The notes: generated by a model not told the origin, from the letters alone. DNA of 64,000 bases from Caldilineae bacterium (GCA_020634625.1 JACKBJ010000002.1:231942-295941); one strand, 5' to 3'; shown: positions 32,798-43,694, counted from the stretch's first letter. Numbers and translations: made by a program.

Positions 32798-34789
32798 ATG
32801 GACCGCCCCGTCTCGAGTTCCACAACCCGGCCCGCCGGCTTGGCGATCCTGGCCGCACTGCTCGTGGCCGGCTACCTGATAGGCACCCAGCCGGCATCCG
32901 TTGCCGCCGACCCCAACCGCCAGCGCGTCTCGCCCATCTTCCTGCCCGTCCTCGACTTCATCGGCTCCGACGATGTCTGCCAGACCTGGATCGACATCCA
33001 GAATCTGGGCAGCGACCCGGCCGTGGCCGCACTCCTGAGCTTCGGCGAGCCCGGCTTCTGCCCGCCGCAGTCGGCCGGCTTCATGCGCTCCGACTGCAGC
33101 GCCCTGATCGCGCCGGGCCGGACCTGGCGCCAGCTCGGCGCCGGCATCCCTCGTGGCGCGCGCAGCGGCGTGATCCTGCGCTTCACCGCTCGCCGGCTCT
33201 CCGACTTGGGCCTGTCCGACGACCTTGGCCCTGACGCCCTCGTATCCGACCTGATGTGTGACGAGCTCTATTACGGCATGGGCGACGACTACCACCGCAT
33301 GATCAAGGCCTACACCGAAGGCCTCCACTACGCCGGCATCAGCCAGCACCTCGCCGCCGGCGAGGGCCGCCTGGCCGTTCAGGTGACCCGCGACTGCCCG
33401 ACCCCCAACGAGCCCCACGGCGCCTTGGCCGCCTACACCGGCATCCCCGCTCTCGAAACATCGATCTACGATCCCACCCGTCGCGGCTTCGAGCTTCACT
33501 GGCCCCTGGTCTCCACCGGCCCGAAGCCCCCCTCCGCTCCCGATACCCCAATCCAACGAAGCACCGTCCCCACCAGCATCCTCTACGCCCAGAACGCCGG
33601 CGTCGAATGCGCCTGGGTGGAGCTCTGGACCCAATCCCAGGGCAGCTGCGCCGGCCCCCGCCTCTGCCAAGGCCTCAACCTCGCTCCGGGCGAGACCGCC
33701 CACTTCGACCTGGCCGCCTGCACCGGCCCCGACTGGCACGGCAACGCCTGGCTGCATGCCTCCCAAGCCCTCGCCGCCCTGGCCGACGTGAGCCTTTCCT
33801 CCAGCCGGGCCACCTACCCCGCGATCCCCGCCCCCTTCGGCCACCCTGCGGCCGCCAGCGACCGCTACTTCGTTCCCAGCTCCCCTCGCACCTGGGCCCC
33901 CTACCTCCGCGTCTCTCCCGCCGGCTGGGACAGCGCCATCTCCGTCCTCAACTCGAGCGACCGCAGCAGCGTCCGCGCCCAGCTCGACTTCCTCGACCCC
34001 TCCGGCGCCACCCGTGCCACCCTCGTCGACTGGATCTGCCCCCGCGGCAGCCGCAGCTACACCCTCTCCCAAGTGGCGGACATCCCCTCCGACTGGCAAG
34101 GCAGCCTCCGCCTCTCCGCCGGCCCCGACCGCCCCCAGCCCAGCTACCCGAGCTCCGCCGACCCCCACCTGGCCGCCACCGTCTCGATCCTCCGCCCCGG
34201 CTCCCAGGACCCCGCCCACCCTTCCTCGTCCACCACGCCCCTCACCTACGCCCTCCAAGCAGCCGACGCCGCCCCCATCGACGAGGGCTCCTCCCACTTT
34301 CCCGAGTTCGACGACCGCGACGGCGCCCCGCCAAGCCCCTTCCCACTCCTGGCCATCCCGCGGCTCGAGTCCCCCTCCCCCACCTTGCCCGGCGCCGGCC
34401 TCGCCCTCCTCCACGCCTCCGACGCCCCCGGCTTCGTCGACCTCGCCCTCTACCTCTACGACGCCAACGGCCTCTACGAGCAGCTCTGCCCCCGCCTCTA
34501 CGCCCGCCAACAGCTCCACCTCGACGCGCCCGCCCTCGGCTTCCTCCCCGCCCACTTCCAAGGCAGCGCCCTGGTCAGCGCCCGCTACTGGGAGCACGAA
34601 GCCCCCAACGCCCCCGCCGACCCACCCGCCCTCCTCGGCCTCAGCATCGCCACGGGACCCTCCCCCGCCCCGCCTCATCGCGCCCCCTCCCAAGACGCCC
34701 TTCCCCCCGCCTGGATCCTCCCCGCCCATCCCCTTCCCTCCCTCGCCCTCTACCCCACCTGGCTCGCTTCCCTCGCCCCCTGCCCCTGA
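32798..34789 (+). CDS. Large exported protein of unknown family, paralogue of 35203
   Basis: 663 residues. A signal segment (GLAILAALLVAGYLIG) is followed by SPIFLPVLDFIGSDDVCQTW. Four degenerate repeats can be traced: 58-105 (TWIDIQNLGSDPAVAALLSF), 259-335 (ILYAQNAGVECAWVELW, then LNLAPGETAHFDLAACTGPD), 377-440 (AISVLNSSDRSSVRAQLDFL) and 533-598 (ALLHASDAPGFVDLALYLYD, then FQGSALVSARYW). Each is a strand-rich unit ending in a small (W/F)xGS motif. The paralogue at 35203 aligns over most of its length. Codon use is unusual: CTC and TCC replace the CTG and AGC used by neighbours, most strongly in the second half. Function unknown; an exported surface protein. Confidence 0.72.
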   Translation: MDRPVSSSTTRPAGLAILAALLVAGYLIGTQPASVAADPNRQRVSPIFLPVLDFIGSDDVCQTWIDIQNLGSDPAVAALLSFGEPGFCPPQSAGFMRSDCSALIAPGRTWRQLGAGIPRGARSGVILRFTARRLSDLGLSDDLGPDALVSDLMCDELYYGMGDDYHRMIKAYTEGLHYAGISQHLAAGEGRLAVQVTRDCPTPNEPHGALAAYTGIPALETSIYDPTRRGFELHWPLVSTGPKPPSAPDTPIQRSTVPTSILYAQNAGVECAWVELWTQSQGSCAGPRLCQGLNLAPGETAHFDLAACTGPDWHGNAWLHASQALAALADVSLSSSRATYPAIPAPFGHPAAASDRYFVPSSPRTWAPYLRVSPAGWDSAISVLNSSDRSSVRAQLDFLDPSGATRATLVDWICPRGSRSYTLSQVADIPSDWQGSLRLSAGPDRPQPSYPSSADPHLAATVSILRPGSQDPAHPSSSTTPLTYALQAADAAPIDEGSSHFPEFDDRDGAPPSPFPLLAIPRLESPSPTLPGAGLALLHASDAPGFVDLALYLYDANGLYEQLCPRLYARQQLHLDAPALGFLPAHFQGSALVSARYWEHEAPNAPADPPALLGLSIATGPSPAPPHRAPSQDALPPAWILPAHPLPSLALYPTWLASLAPCP

Positions 34790-34896
34790 CCCCATCCGTC
34801 GAGCCCCCCCCACGACGCATCCGTCAGCCCTCCTTCAGTCCCTTCCCTGCCCCCCGCATCGCCTCCGTCCCGGCCTCACCCTCCCCCACGAAGGGT

Positions 34897-35036
34897 GGGC
34901 GTGCCGCGGAGCGAGGGGTTGACTGTCCGAGGGCGAGACCGCCGTTGCGCGCGACGGAAGGCCGCCTGATGGCGCCGGCGGCCCTGCGCCACCCCCCCCC
35001 CCCCCCAGTTCCGACCCCTCGCTCCGCGGCATGCCC
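34897..35036 (+). repeat. 25-nt inverted repeat with 90-nt loop
   Basis: Left arm 34897-34921 and right arm 35012-35036 are reverse complements at 23 of 25 positions. An uninterrupted 18-nt core pairs (CCGCGGAGCGAGGGG and its complement lie inside it). The loop is GC-rich and ends in C15. Layout resembles a miniature mobile element, a foldback RNA or a large regulatory hairpin. No target-site duplication is evident. Confidence 0.7.
34992..35006 (+). repeat. C15 homopolymer
   Basis: Fifteen consecutive C residues in the loop of the inverted repeat, about 200 nt before the start of the gene at 35203. Such tracts are length-unstable in vivo and error-prone in sequencing. Confidence 0.85.
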
Positions 35037-35080
35037 CCCCGGCCCGGCGCCCCGCCCATCCCCTCCCCTCAATTCAGCGC

Positions 35081-35086
35081 TATACT
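35081..35086 (+). promoter_or_regulatory. Possible -10 element of the second twin repeat protein
   Basis: TATACT, close to consensus, about 115 nt before the ATG at 35203. No convincing -35. Confidence 0.35.
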
Positions 35087-35202
35087 CGATTCCCCAACCC
35101 CAACCGCATCTCCCCACCCCCTTCCCACGTCTCAACCCCCAAGACCCCAGTCCCCGCGCGCCTGCCCGCCGCGATCGCACGACCCGCCGTGGAGCGACGC
35201 CC

Positions 35203-37230
35203 ATGAACCGCCTCTTCCCCGATCCCCATGCCTGCCGCGCCGCCGCGTGGATCCTCAGGCTAGGCCTCGCCAGCACCACGGCGCTCGCGCTATCCCTCGC
35301 CCTGATTCCATCCTGGCCCGCCGCCGCCGCGCCGCTGGCCCAGCGCGCCCCCGCCCCCGCCCGCGGCGTCAACCCCAACGCCCAGCTCGGCGGCCAGGTC
35401 CACCTGCCGGTGCTCAACTTCCTGGGCCAGGACGACGTCTGTCGCACCTGGATCGAGGTGCAGCACATCGGCTGCGACCCCGCCAAGGCCGTCCTGATCG
35501 CCTGGGGCGAGCCCGGCTTCTGCCCGCCCCAGGCCGCCGGCCCGCTCAAGGTCGAGTGCACCGGCCTGCTGCGTGCCGGCAGCGCCTGGAACCTGCTCGG
35601 CGCCCAGGTGCCGACCGGCGCCAAGAGCGGCATCCTCTTCCAGTTCCGCGCCCTGCAGCTCTCCGACCTTGGCCTGGCCAGCCCGATCGGCTTCGACGAT
35701 GTCGTGGCCGACCTCATGTGCGAGACCCTCTTCTTCGGCGTCGTCGGCGACTCGGACGACTACCGCCGCTTCAAGAAGGCCTACGACGAGGGCCTGAGCT
35801 TCGCCGGCATCGACCAGGGCATCGCCGCCGGATCGGGCGGCCTGGCCGTCGAGGTCCTGCGCCACTGCCCGGGCGACGTCACGCCCGGCAGCGAGGTCTC
35901 GAGCAAGTACGACGGCGTGGCCGGCGGCCACCTGGGCACCTACGACCCCATCTTCGGCGCCTTCGGCTTCTACGTCCCGCTGATCTACGTCGAGAAGACC
36001 GGCTTCAACAGCGTGCTATACGTCCAGAACGGCGGCCTGGAGTGCAGCTCGATCGAGATCTGGTTCAAGACCCAGGACGACTGCCTGCGCAACCGGATCT
36101 GCGAGATCTTCACCCTGGCGCCCGGCGAGACCTTCCAGTACGACCCGGCGGACTGCGTCGGGCCCGACTGGCAGGGCTCGGCCTGGGTGCGCGGCTCGCA
36201 GCGCCTGGGCATCGCCGTCGACCTCTACGGCCGCGACACCCTGATGACCTATGTCGCCGAGCCCCAGCCCTTCGCCTATACCATCGGCGGCCCGGACGGC
36301 GTCGTCGGCGTGGAGTCGGCGCCGACCGGCGAGCAGGTGGCCTTCGGGCCGCTGATCTACTCGGAGTACCAGGGCTGGGACGCCGGCGTCCAGGTCCAGA
36401 ACCTCAGCCCGGTCTACAGCTCCAAGGTCAAGGTCTACTTCCTCGACCGCTCGGGCGACGTCATCACCACCCTGATCGACTGGGTCTGCCCGCGCGGCAG
36501 CCAGACCTTCTTCCTGCCGGTGGTGGCCGGCCTGCCCGGCGCCTGGGTCGGCAGCGTCCGGGTGGAGAGCCAGGGCTGGTGGGCGCCGGGCACCGGCAGC
36601 ATCGCCGGGCCGGGCGTGGTGGGCGTGGTGACCCTGATGAAGTACAGCGACGCGGCGCGCACCGACGTGCTCGAAGCGGTGGCCTACAACCTGCTGCCCG
36701 AGCACAAGAGCGTCATCTGGCAGGTCGGCGACGGGCCGGGCGGCACCTTCTCGGGCGTCGGCCTGGTGGCGGTGCCCAGCCTGCACAAGGACCTGCAGGG
36801 CACGGGCGTGACCACCGAGCTGTCGGTGATGAACATGGTCGCCAAGCCCGGCTTCACCGACTTCGCGATGTACATCTACGACCAGAACGGCTTGATGGAC
36901 TTCATCTGCAGCAAGCTGCACGACCGGCAGGTGATGTACATCAACCTGGAGACCTGGGGCTACGTGCCCAACGGCTTCAAGGGCTCGGCCATCATCTCGG
37001 CCACCTTCTGGGAGCATGACGTCTTCGACCCGCGCGGCGGCTTCGTGCGCAACCTGGTCGGCCTGGGCGCCGTCACCGTCGAGCGCACGGGCACCCGGCT
37101 TGGCCAGGACGTTCCGGGCGACGAAGCGGCGGCATCGCGGGCGATCCCCTTCGCCAGCGAAGCCGGCTTCCGCTTCTGTCCGGGCGGTTTCCGGCCACGC
37201 TGCCCGGGGCAGCCGGGCTGGCGGCCCTAG
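35203..37230 (+). CDS. Large exported protein of unknown family, paralogue of 32798
   Basis: 675 residues, signal segment LGLASTTALALSLALIPSW. After it GQVHLPVLNFLGQDDVCRTW aligns with the paralogue. Repeats: 77-118 (TWIEVQHIGCDPAKAVLIAW), 268-340 (FNSVLYVQNGGLECSSIEIW, FTLAPGETFQYD, GPDWQGSAWVRGSQ), 393-458 (DAGVQVQNLSPVYSSKVKVY, then DWVCPRGSQTFFLPVVAGLP and WVGSVRVES) and 538-604 (TELSVMNMVAKPGFTDFAMY, GFKGSAIISATFWEH). The consensus is VxVQN, then (K/S)VxVYFxD, then CxxxxxxxxxL, then (W/F)xGSAxVxS. Codon use here is typical of the window, unlike the paralogue. The unit looks like a beta-sandwich repeat. No family is recognised; surface location inferred. Confidence 0.75.
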   Translation: MNRLFPDPHACRAAAWILRLGLASTTALALSLALIPSWPAAAAPLAQRAPAPARGVNPNAQLGGQVHLPVLNFLGQDDVCRTWIEVQHIGCDPAKAVLIAWGEPGFCPPQAAGPLKVECTGLLRAGSAWNLLGAQVPTGAKSGILFQFRALQLSDLGLASPIGFDDVVADLMCETLFFGVVGDSDDYRRFKKAYDEGLSFAGIDQGIAAGSGGLAVEVLRHCPGDVTPGSEVSSKYDGVAGGHLGTYDPIFGAFGFYVPLIYVEKTGFNSVLYVQNGGLECSSIEIWFKTQDDCLRNRICEIFTLAPGETFQYDPADCVGPDWQGSAWVRGSQRLGIAVDLYGRDTLMTYVAEPQPFAYTIGGPDGVVGVESAPTGEQVAFGPLIYSEYQGWDAGVQVQNLSPVYSSKVKVYFLDRSGDVITTLIDWVCPRGSQTFFLPVVAGLPGAWVGSVRVESQGWWAPGTGSIAGPGVVGVVTLMKYSDAARTDVLEAVAYNLLPEHKSVIWQVGDGPGGTFSGVGLVAVPSLHKDLQGTGVTTELSVMNMVAKPGFTDFAMYIYDQNGLMDFICSKLHDRQVMYINLETWGYVPNGFKGSAIISATFWEHDVFDPRGGFVRNLVGLGAVTVERTGTRLGQDVPGDEAAASRAIPFASEAGFRFCPGGFRPRCPGQPGWRP

Positions 37231-37303
37231 CGCGCGTCGGCAGCCCCGCCCGGGCCGAAGGCCGGCCCCGTTTCGCCACCCTGCGCCGTCGGCGTTTTGC
37301 GGC

Positions 37304-37309
37304 TATGAT
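37304..37309 (+). promoter_or_regulatory. Possible -10 element
   Basis: TATGAT, 46 nt before the ATG at 37356, which has GGAGGA upstream. No clear -35. Confidence 0.35.
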
Positions 37310-37355
37310 GGACGGGCGGATGCGCCGCGTTCGGGGCTGAGCGGAGGATCGGGAC

Positions 37356-38783
37356 ATGAGGCGTGCGTCGAGCGTGGGCGTGGTGGCCGGCCTGGCGGCC
37401 GGCATGGTCCTGGGGCTTGGGATCCTGGCGCGGGGCGGCTGGCCGGCCGCCGGCGACCCGGCCGCGGCCCAGTCCGGCACCGGGCGGGTGCTGCTGCCGA
37501 TGCTGCTGGGCGGCGAGGAGCTGGCGCTGCTGCCGGCGCCGCCGACGCTCCGGCCGGCCAGCCCGACGCCGACGCCGCGCCCCGAGCCCAGCGAGACCCC
37601 CGGTCCGACCGCCACGCTCGGACCGCAGCTCTGTGAAGGCGGCCTGCAGCGCTGGCCGGTCGTGAGCGCCCTCGACCTGGACGGCGCCCGGCCTCGAGCG
37701 CCCGAGCGGCGGGGCATGCACCCGCGCCAGCCGCTCTACCTGGCGCCGGTCGAGGGCAGCGGCCGGGCCTGGCTGGCCTGGGCGGCGACGGACGCCAAGG
37801 TGCACGTCACGCCGCTGGACGGCCTGATGCGCGACGGCAAGGACGTGACGCTGGACGGCGATGCCTCGGTCGGCCTGGCGGCAGGTCCGGACGGCGGCTT
37901 CGGCGTGGCGGTGATCCGCGGCGAGCAGGTTGCCCTGGCAGCCTACGACGCCGATGGCAAGCGGCGCTGGGACAAGACCCTCATCGGCGACAACCCGCAT
38001 ACCCGGGCCGGCGACAAATGGGTCGACAGCTGGGGCCACGAGGGTCGGCTGGTCTGGACCGGCAGCCACTACGCGCTGTACATGGGGCACACGCAGGAGT
38101 TCGGCGCCAACGGCAAGCACCAGGGCGATCTGCTCTGGCTCTTCGACCCGCAGGGCAACGCGGTGCTCGGCCGGCAGATCGGGCAGCCCGGCTGGGATTG
38201 GGGCTGCAGCCACAGCCTGGACCTGCGCATGGTCTGGAGCGCCGGCGCCGGCGCGCTGGGGCCGGTCTGCCTCTCGGACGCCTACCCGCAGAAGGCGATC
38301 ATGTACAGCCACCAGCGCGCCCGGGTCTGGCCCGAGCCCAGCGGCAACGGCAGCGGCGGCTCGGACGGCCGCCTGGGCGGCCTGGTGCCTACCGAGACCG
38401 GCTTCAGCTTCAGCTTCGCCACCAAGGAGACCCGCAAGAGCTACGACATCGCGCTGGTCGACATCCGGGCCGACGGGACGGTGGGCGAGCCGCTCTGGCT
38501 GACCTCCAGCCAGAGCGTCGACGAGGAGAGCCCGCATCACCAACCTTTCGGCGCCGACTGGTTCTTCGGCTGGCACGAGAACGGCGCGCTGCGGCTGGCG
38601 CTCTTCGAAGCGGGCGGACGGCTCCTGGCCGGGCCGGTCAACGCGCCGGCCGGCGCCGGAATCGATCCCCGCGACGACTTCGTGGCCTGGGCCGATGGCG
38701 GGCTGGCCTGGGCGGCGCGCGACGATGCCGCCGGCAGCCTGCAGCTGGTGCACGTGCCGCTCTGCCTCCGGCCCACCGATTGA
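37356..38783 (+). CDS. Exported propeller-like protein with Thr/Pro linker
   Basis: 475 residues. The signal segment (VGVVAGLAAGMVLGLGILA) is followed by GRVLLPMLLGGEELALLP, an N-terminal version of the LPxL motif, then a Thr/Pro linker (ASPTPTPRPEPSETPGPTAT). Residues ~95-475 are short strand repeats with Trp/Gly/Asp turns (GRAWLAWAATDAKVHV, GGFGVAVIRGEQVALAAYDA, DLLWLFDPQGNAVLGRQI, SYDIALVDIRADGTVGEPLW), typical of a beta-propeller. His-rich turns (SWGHEGRLVW, HSLDLRMVW, ESPHHQPFG) are conserved-looking but no active site is clear. Function unknown. Confidence 0.68.
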   Translation: MRRASSVGVVAGLAAGMVLGLGILARGGWPAAGDPAAAQSGTGRVLLPMLLGGEELALLPAPPTLRPASPTPTPRPEPSETPGPTATLGPQLCEGGLQRWPVVSALDLDGARPRAPERRGMHPRQPLYLAPVEGSGRAWLAWAATDAKVHVTPLDGLMRDGKDVTLDGDASVGLAAGPDGGFGVAVIRGEQVALAAYDADGKRRWDKTLIGDNPHTRAGDKWVDSWGHEGRLVWTGSHYALYMGHTQEFGANGKHQGDLLWLFDPQGNAVLGRQIGQPGWDWGCSHSLDLRMVWSAGAGALGPVCLSDAYPQKAIMYSHQRARVWPEPSGNGSGGSDGRLGGLVPTETGFSFSFATKETRKSYDIALVDIRADGTVGEPLWLTSSQSVDEESPHHQPFGADWFFGWHENGALRLALFEAGGRLLAGPVNAPAGAGIDPRDDFVAWADGGLAWAARDDAAGSLQLVHVPLCLRPTD

Positions 38784-38811
38784 GCGGAGGCCCCGGCGCC
38801 GAGCCGCGCGG

Positions 38812-40742
38812 GTGAGCCACCGGAGCCTGCCCGAGCGCGGGTCGCGGGTCCCGATCCCGGCGCGCCACCCGCGGGCTCAGGGCGGCCGCCGCCTGGTCGC
38901 GGCCAGCCTGCTCGCGATGGCCTTGCTGCTGGCCGCCGGCGCCGCGCGGCCCAGCCTCCTTCGGCCGCATCCGCGAGGTCCAGGGCGGCGCACCGCTCAC
39001 CAGCCGAGGGTCGCATCGTCGACGGGCTGCCGGGCATCGTCACCCTGGTCCGACCGGGCGGCTTCTACCTGCAGGACCCCTGAGCCCGACGCCCGGCCTC
39101 GACCTCCGGGCGATCTACGTGCGCTACGCGGCGGCGGGCGATATGGCGCCCGGTGATGCGCTGCGCGTCGGCGGCACGGTGATCGAGGAGCGCCTGGACG
39201 ATGCCTGGCTCAGCACCACGCTGATCGGCGGCGAGGTGCGGCTGGAGCGAATCGCGAGCGGCCTGGACCTGCCTGAGCCGGTGCTCCTGGGCGAGGGCGG
39301 GCGCCGGCCGCCGAACGCGGTCATCGACGACGACGCCGGCGGCGATGTCGAGACCTGGGCCGCTTCGACGCCACCCGCGACGGCATCGACTTCTACGAGA
39401 GCCTGGAGCACATGCGGGTGCGGGTCGACGCGGCTCGGGTGGTCGGCCCCAGCGACGAAGGGACGGTCGTGGTGCTCGGTGACGCGGGCCGCGCGGCCAG
39501 CGGCCTGGACCTGGTGCACGGCGCGCTGACGCTGGCGCCGGACGACTTCAACCCCGAGCGCATCCCGGTCGATCCGGTGGCGCAGAACCTGCCGCGCCTG
39601 CACCTCGGGCAGGCTTCGACACGCCGATCATCGGCGTCCTGGACTACCGCGAGGGCCGCTTCGAGATCCTGGCCAGCGAGCGCTTCTCGGCCGACGCATC
39701 CCTGCCGGAGCGGGATCTTGCGGCGCCGGCCGGCGCCGGCGAGCTGAGCGTGGCCTCCTTCAACGTCAAGAACCTGAGCGCGGCCCAGGGGCCGGAGCGC
39801 TTCGAGGCCCTGGCGGAGATCATCGTGGCCGAGCTGGCCGCGCCGGACCTGCTGATCCTGCACGAGATCCAGGACGACAACGGGCCGGGAGACGGCGGCC
39901 TGGTCAGCGCGGCCTTGACCCTGGGGACGCTCGTGCTGGCCGTCGAGCGCGCCGGCGGCCCGGAATACCGACACCGCAGCATCGAGCCGCGCTACAACGC
40001 CGACGGCGGCGCCATCCTGTCCAACATCCGCAGCGCCTTTCTGTATCGGGAGGACCAGGGGCTTGCCTTCGTCGACCGGCCGGGCGGGGATGCGGAGACG
40101 CCGGTCGAGCTGGTCCGCGATCCGAACGGCCATCCGGCCCTCAGCCTCAGCCCCGGCCGGATCGAGGCGACCAACGGCGTGTTCGCCAGCAGCCGCAAGC
40201 CCCTGGCCGGCGAGTTCAGCTGGCGCGGTCAGCCGCTCTTCGTCGTCGGGATCCACTTCAATGCGCGGCTGGCCGACGACCCGCTCTTCGGCCGCTTTCA
40301 GCCACCGGTTCTTCGGAGCGAGGCCCGCCGGGTCGAGATGGGCCACGTGGTCAACCGCTTCGTGACGCGCATCCTGGACATCGATCCGGAGGCCCGGGTG
40401 CTGGTGGCGGGCGACTTCAACGACTTCTGGTTCTCGGAAACCCTGCGCGCGACGGCCGGCACGGCCCTGCGCAACCTGGTGGAGGACCTGCCGCTCGAAC
40501 AGCGCTACAGCTACATCTATCAGGGCAATGCCCAGGCCATCGACCACGTTCTGATCAGCCCGGGCCTGGAGGCCGAGGCGCGGGTGAATTTCGAGATCCT
40601 GCACCACGCGACGCTCTTGGCCAGCGCCGCGCAGGTCTCGGACCACGATGCGCTGCTGGCCCGGTTCATGCCCCGGGACCGCGGTGGGGCGGGGCCGTCG
40701 GCGCGGGTCTACCTGCCCCATGTCAGCCGCTTGGACCGCTAG
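38812..40742 (+). pseudogene. Extracellular endonuclease/exonuclease/phosphatase, 5' half frameshifted
   Basis: The pieces follow ExeM/NucH-type extracellular nucleases. A signal peptide (LVAASLLAMALLLAAGAA) lies in the GTG-38812 frame, then ASFGRIREVQGG, then GRIVDGLPGIVTLVRPGGFY plus LQDP, then VRYAAAGDMAPGDALRVGG, then DATRDGIDFYESLEHMRVRV, then DTPIIGVLDYREGRFEILAS. They lie in different frames, with switches near 38953, 39007, 39081, 39095, 39355 and 39612. From 39615 one frame runs intact to the stop; it could start at the GTG at 39750. It holds the catalytic EEP domain (ASFNVKNLSAAQ, LHEIQDDNG, VVGIHFNARLADD, VAGDFNDFW, VSDHDALLA) and ends ARVYLPHVSRLDR. Either a young pseudogene or a region of sequence errors; the catalytic half alone lacks a signal peptide. 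Confidence 0.75.
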
Positions 40743-40834
40743 CCCGGCCCCCGCCGTCCGGGCCGCGCTCGAGAGCGCTGCGCGCTGCGGCGACGGAGGC
40801 GAGGTTTCGCCGGGTGGATCGGGGACCGATCTGC

Positions 40835-40863
40835 TTGACCCGGCCTGGCCGGCACACTAAGGT
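40835..40863 (+). promoter_or_regulatory. Promoter of the MBL-fold hydrolase gene
   Basis: TTGACC (40835-40840), a 17-nt spacer and TAAGGT (40858-40863), about 70 nt before the ATG at 40937. Confidence 0.55.
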
Positions 40864-40936
40864 CTGCGTCTGGATCGAAACGGGCCGGCGCGACCCGCGG
40901 GTCCTCCCGCCCGCATGCCCTTCTTGGAGAACGCCC

Positions 40937-41803
40937 ATGCGATGGCAGTGGAAGCTCCTGCGTGCCGGCGCCTTTCGGCTCGACGGCGGCAGCATGTTCG
41001 GCGTCGTGCCCAAGGCGCTCTGGTCGCGCCGTAGCCAGCCCGACGCCGAGAACCGCATCCCGCTCCAGACCAATTGCCTCCTGCTCGAGGCCGCCGGCCG
41101 GCGCCTGCTGATCGAGACCGGCTACGGCGACAAATGGGACGCCGAGGGGCGTGCCATGTACGCGATGCAGCCGCGCTCGGTGCTGGACGCCCTGGCCGAG
41201 GTCGGCGTCGCGCCCGAGTCCATCGACGCGGTCCTGGTCACCCACCTGCACTTCGACCACGCCGGCGGGCTGACCCGGCTCGGCCCCGAGGGCCGGCCGG
41301 TGCCGGCCTTCCCCAATGCCGAGATCATCGTTCAACGCGGCGAGTGGGAGGACGCCCTGGCCAACCGCTCGACGATGGGCCGGACCTATCTGCGAAGCCA
41401 TCTCGACCCGGTGGCCGATCGGGTCCGCCTGATCGAGGGCGAGGCGGAGGTGCTGCCGGGCATCGTCGTCTGGCCGATGGTGGGTCACACCTGGGGCCAG
41501 CAGGCCGTTCGATACGAGGACGGGCACGGCGTCGTCTGCTTCCCGGGCGACGTCATGCCGACGATCGAGCACGCCGGACTGGCCTGGAACATGGCCTACG
41601 ACATGCTGCCCTACACCAACATGCAGTCCAAACAGGCCCTGCTCGAGCGGGCGCTGGCCGAGGGCTGGCGCATCGTCATCGATCACGAGCCGGGCTGGCC
41701 GGTGGTTCGGGTGGCGGAACGCCCGGACCGACCGGGGCAGCTGCAACTGCTTCGGGTGGACGACGAAGCGGCGCCAGCCGGGGCGCCCGAATCCGGGGCG
41801 TGA
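40937..41803 (+). CDS. MBL-fold metallo-hydrolase
   Basis: 288 residues; GGAG before the ATG at 40937. The metallo-beta-lactamase fold motifs are present: TNCLLLEAAGRRLLIETGYG, the zinc site HLHFDH at 103-108, MVGHTWGQQ for the next His and FPGDVMPT for the bridging Asp, with IVIDHEPGWP carrying the last His. Closest in style to lactonase-like MBL proteins (AttM/AiiA group), but the substrate is open. No signal peptide, so cytoplasmic. The PepF-like gene lies 85 nt downstream and may be co-transcribed. Confidence 0.85.
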   Translation: MRWQWKLLRAGAFRLDGGSMFGVVPKALWSRRSQPDAENRIPLQTNCLLLEAAGRRLLIETGYGDKWDAEGRAMYAMQPRSVLDALAEVGVAPESIDAVLVTHLHFDHAGGLTRLGPEGRPVPAFPNAEIIVQRGEWEDALANRSTMGRTYLRSHLDPVADRVRLIEGEAEVLPGIVVWPMVGHTWGQQAVRYEDGHGVVCFPGDVMPTIEHAGLAWNMAYDMLPYTNMQSKQALLERALAEGWRIVIDHEPGWPVVRVAERPDRPGQLQLLRVDDEAAPAGAPESGA

Positions 41804-41888
41804 GCTTTCGAAGCAGCGCCGAGCGCCACCCCTGCAAGTCCATGACCGATGCCCGATCGGGCGGGGTCCACCCCACTGGAGAGCGAGC

Positions 41889-43694
<1,806 letters not shown>

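Larger units (their letters stand above)
34790..35202 (+). other. Intergenic region between the twin repeat proteins
   Basis: 413 nt with no supported gene. It is C-rich on the plus strand. It contains a 25-nt inverted repeat flanking about 90 nt, a C15 tract inside that loop, and a TATACT -10 element, each listed separately. The loop may encode a structured RNA, but I recognise no known family. Confidence 0.5.

Noticed and set aside
31877..34813. Minus-strand glycine-rich open frame of about 980 codons
   Set aside because: It is the shadow of the C-skewed gene at 32798; runs of GGA/GGG arise from TCC/CCC codons on the other strand.
38812..40742. Programmed frameshifting in the nuclease gene
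   Set aside because: Six changes in both directions without slippery sites or conserved structure fit decay or sequence error far better.
40876..40906. CGAAAC with GGTC 18 nt later, upstream of the MBL gene, as a third ECF promoter
   Set aside because: The -35 core and spacing differ from the sigma-gene pair, and a better sigma-70 promoter sits just upstream.
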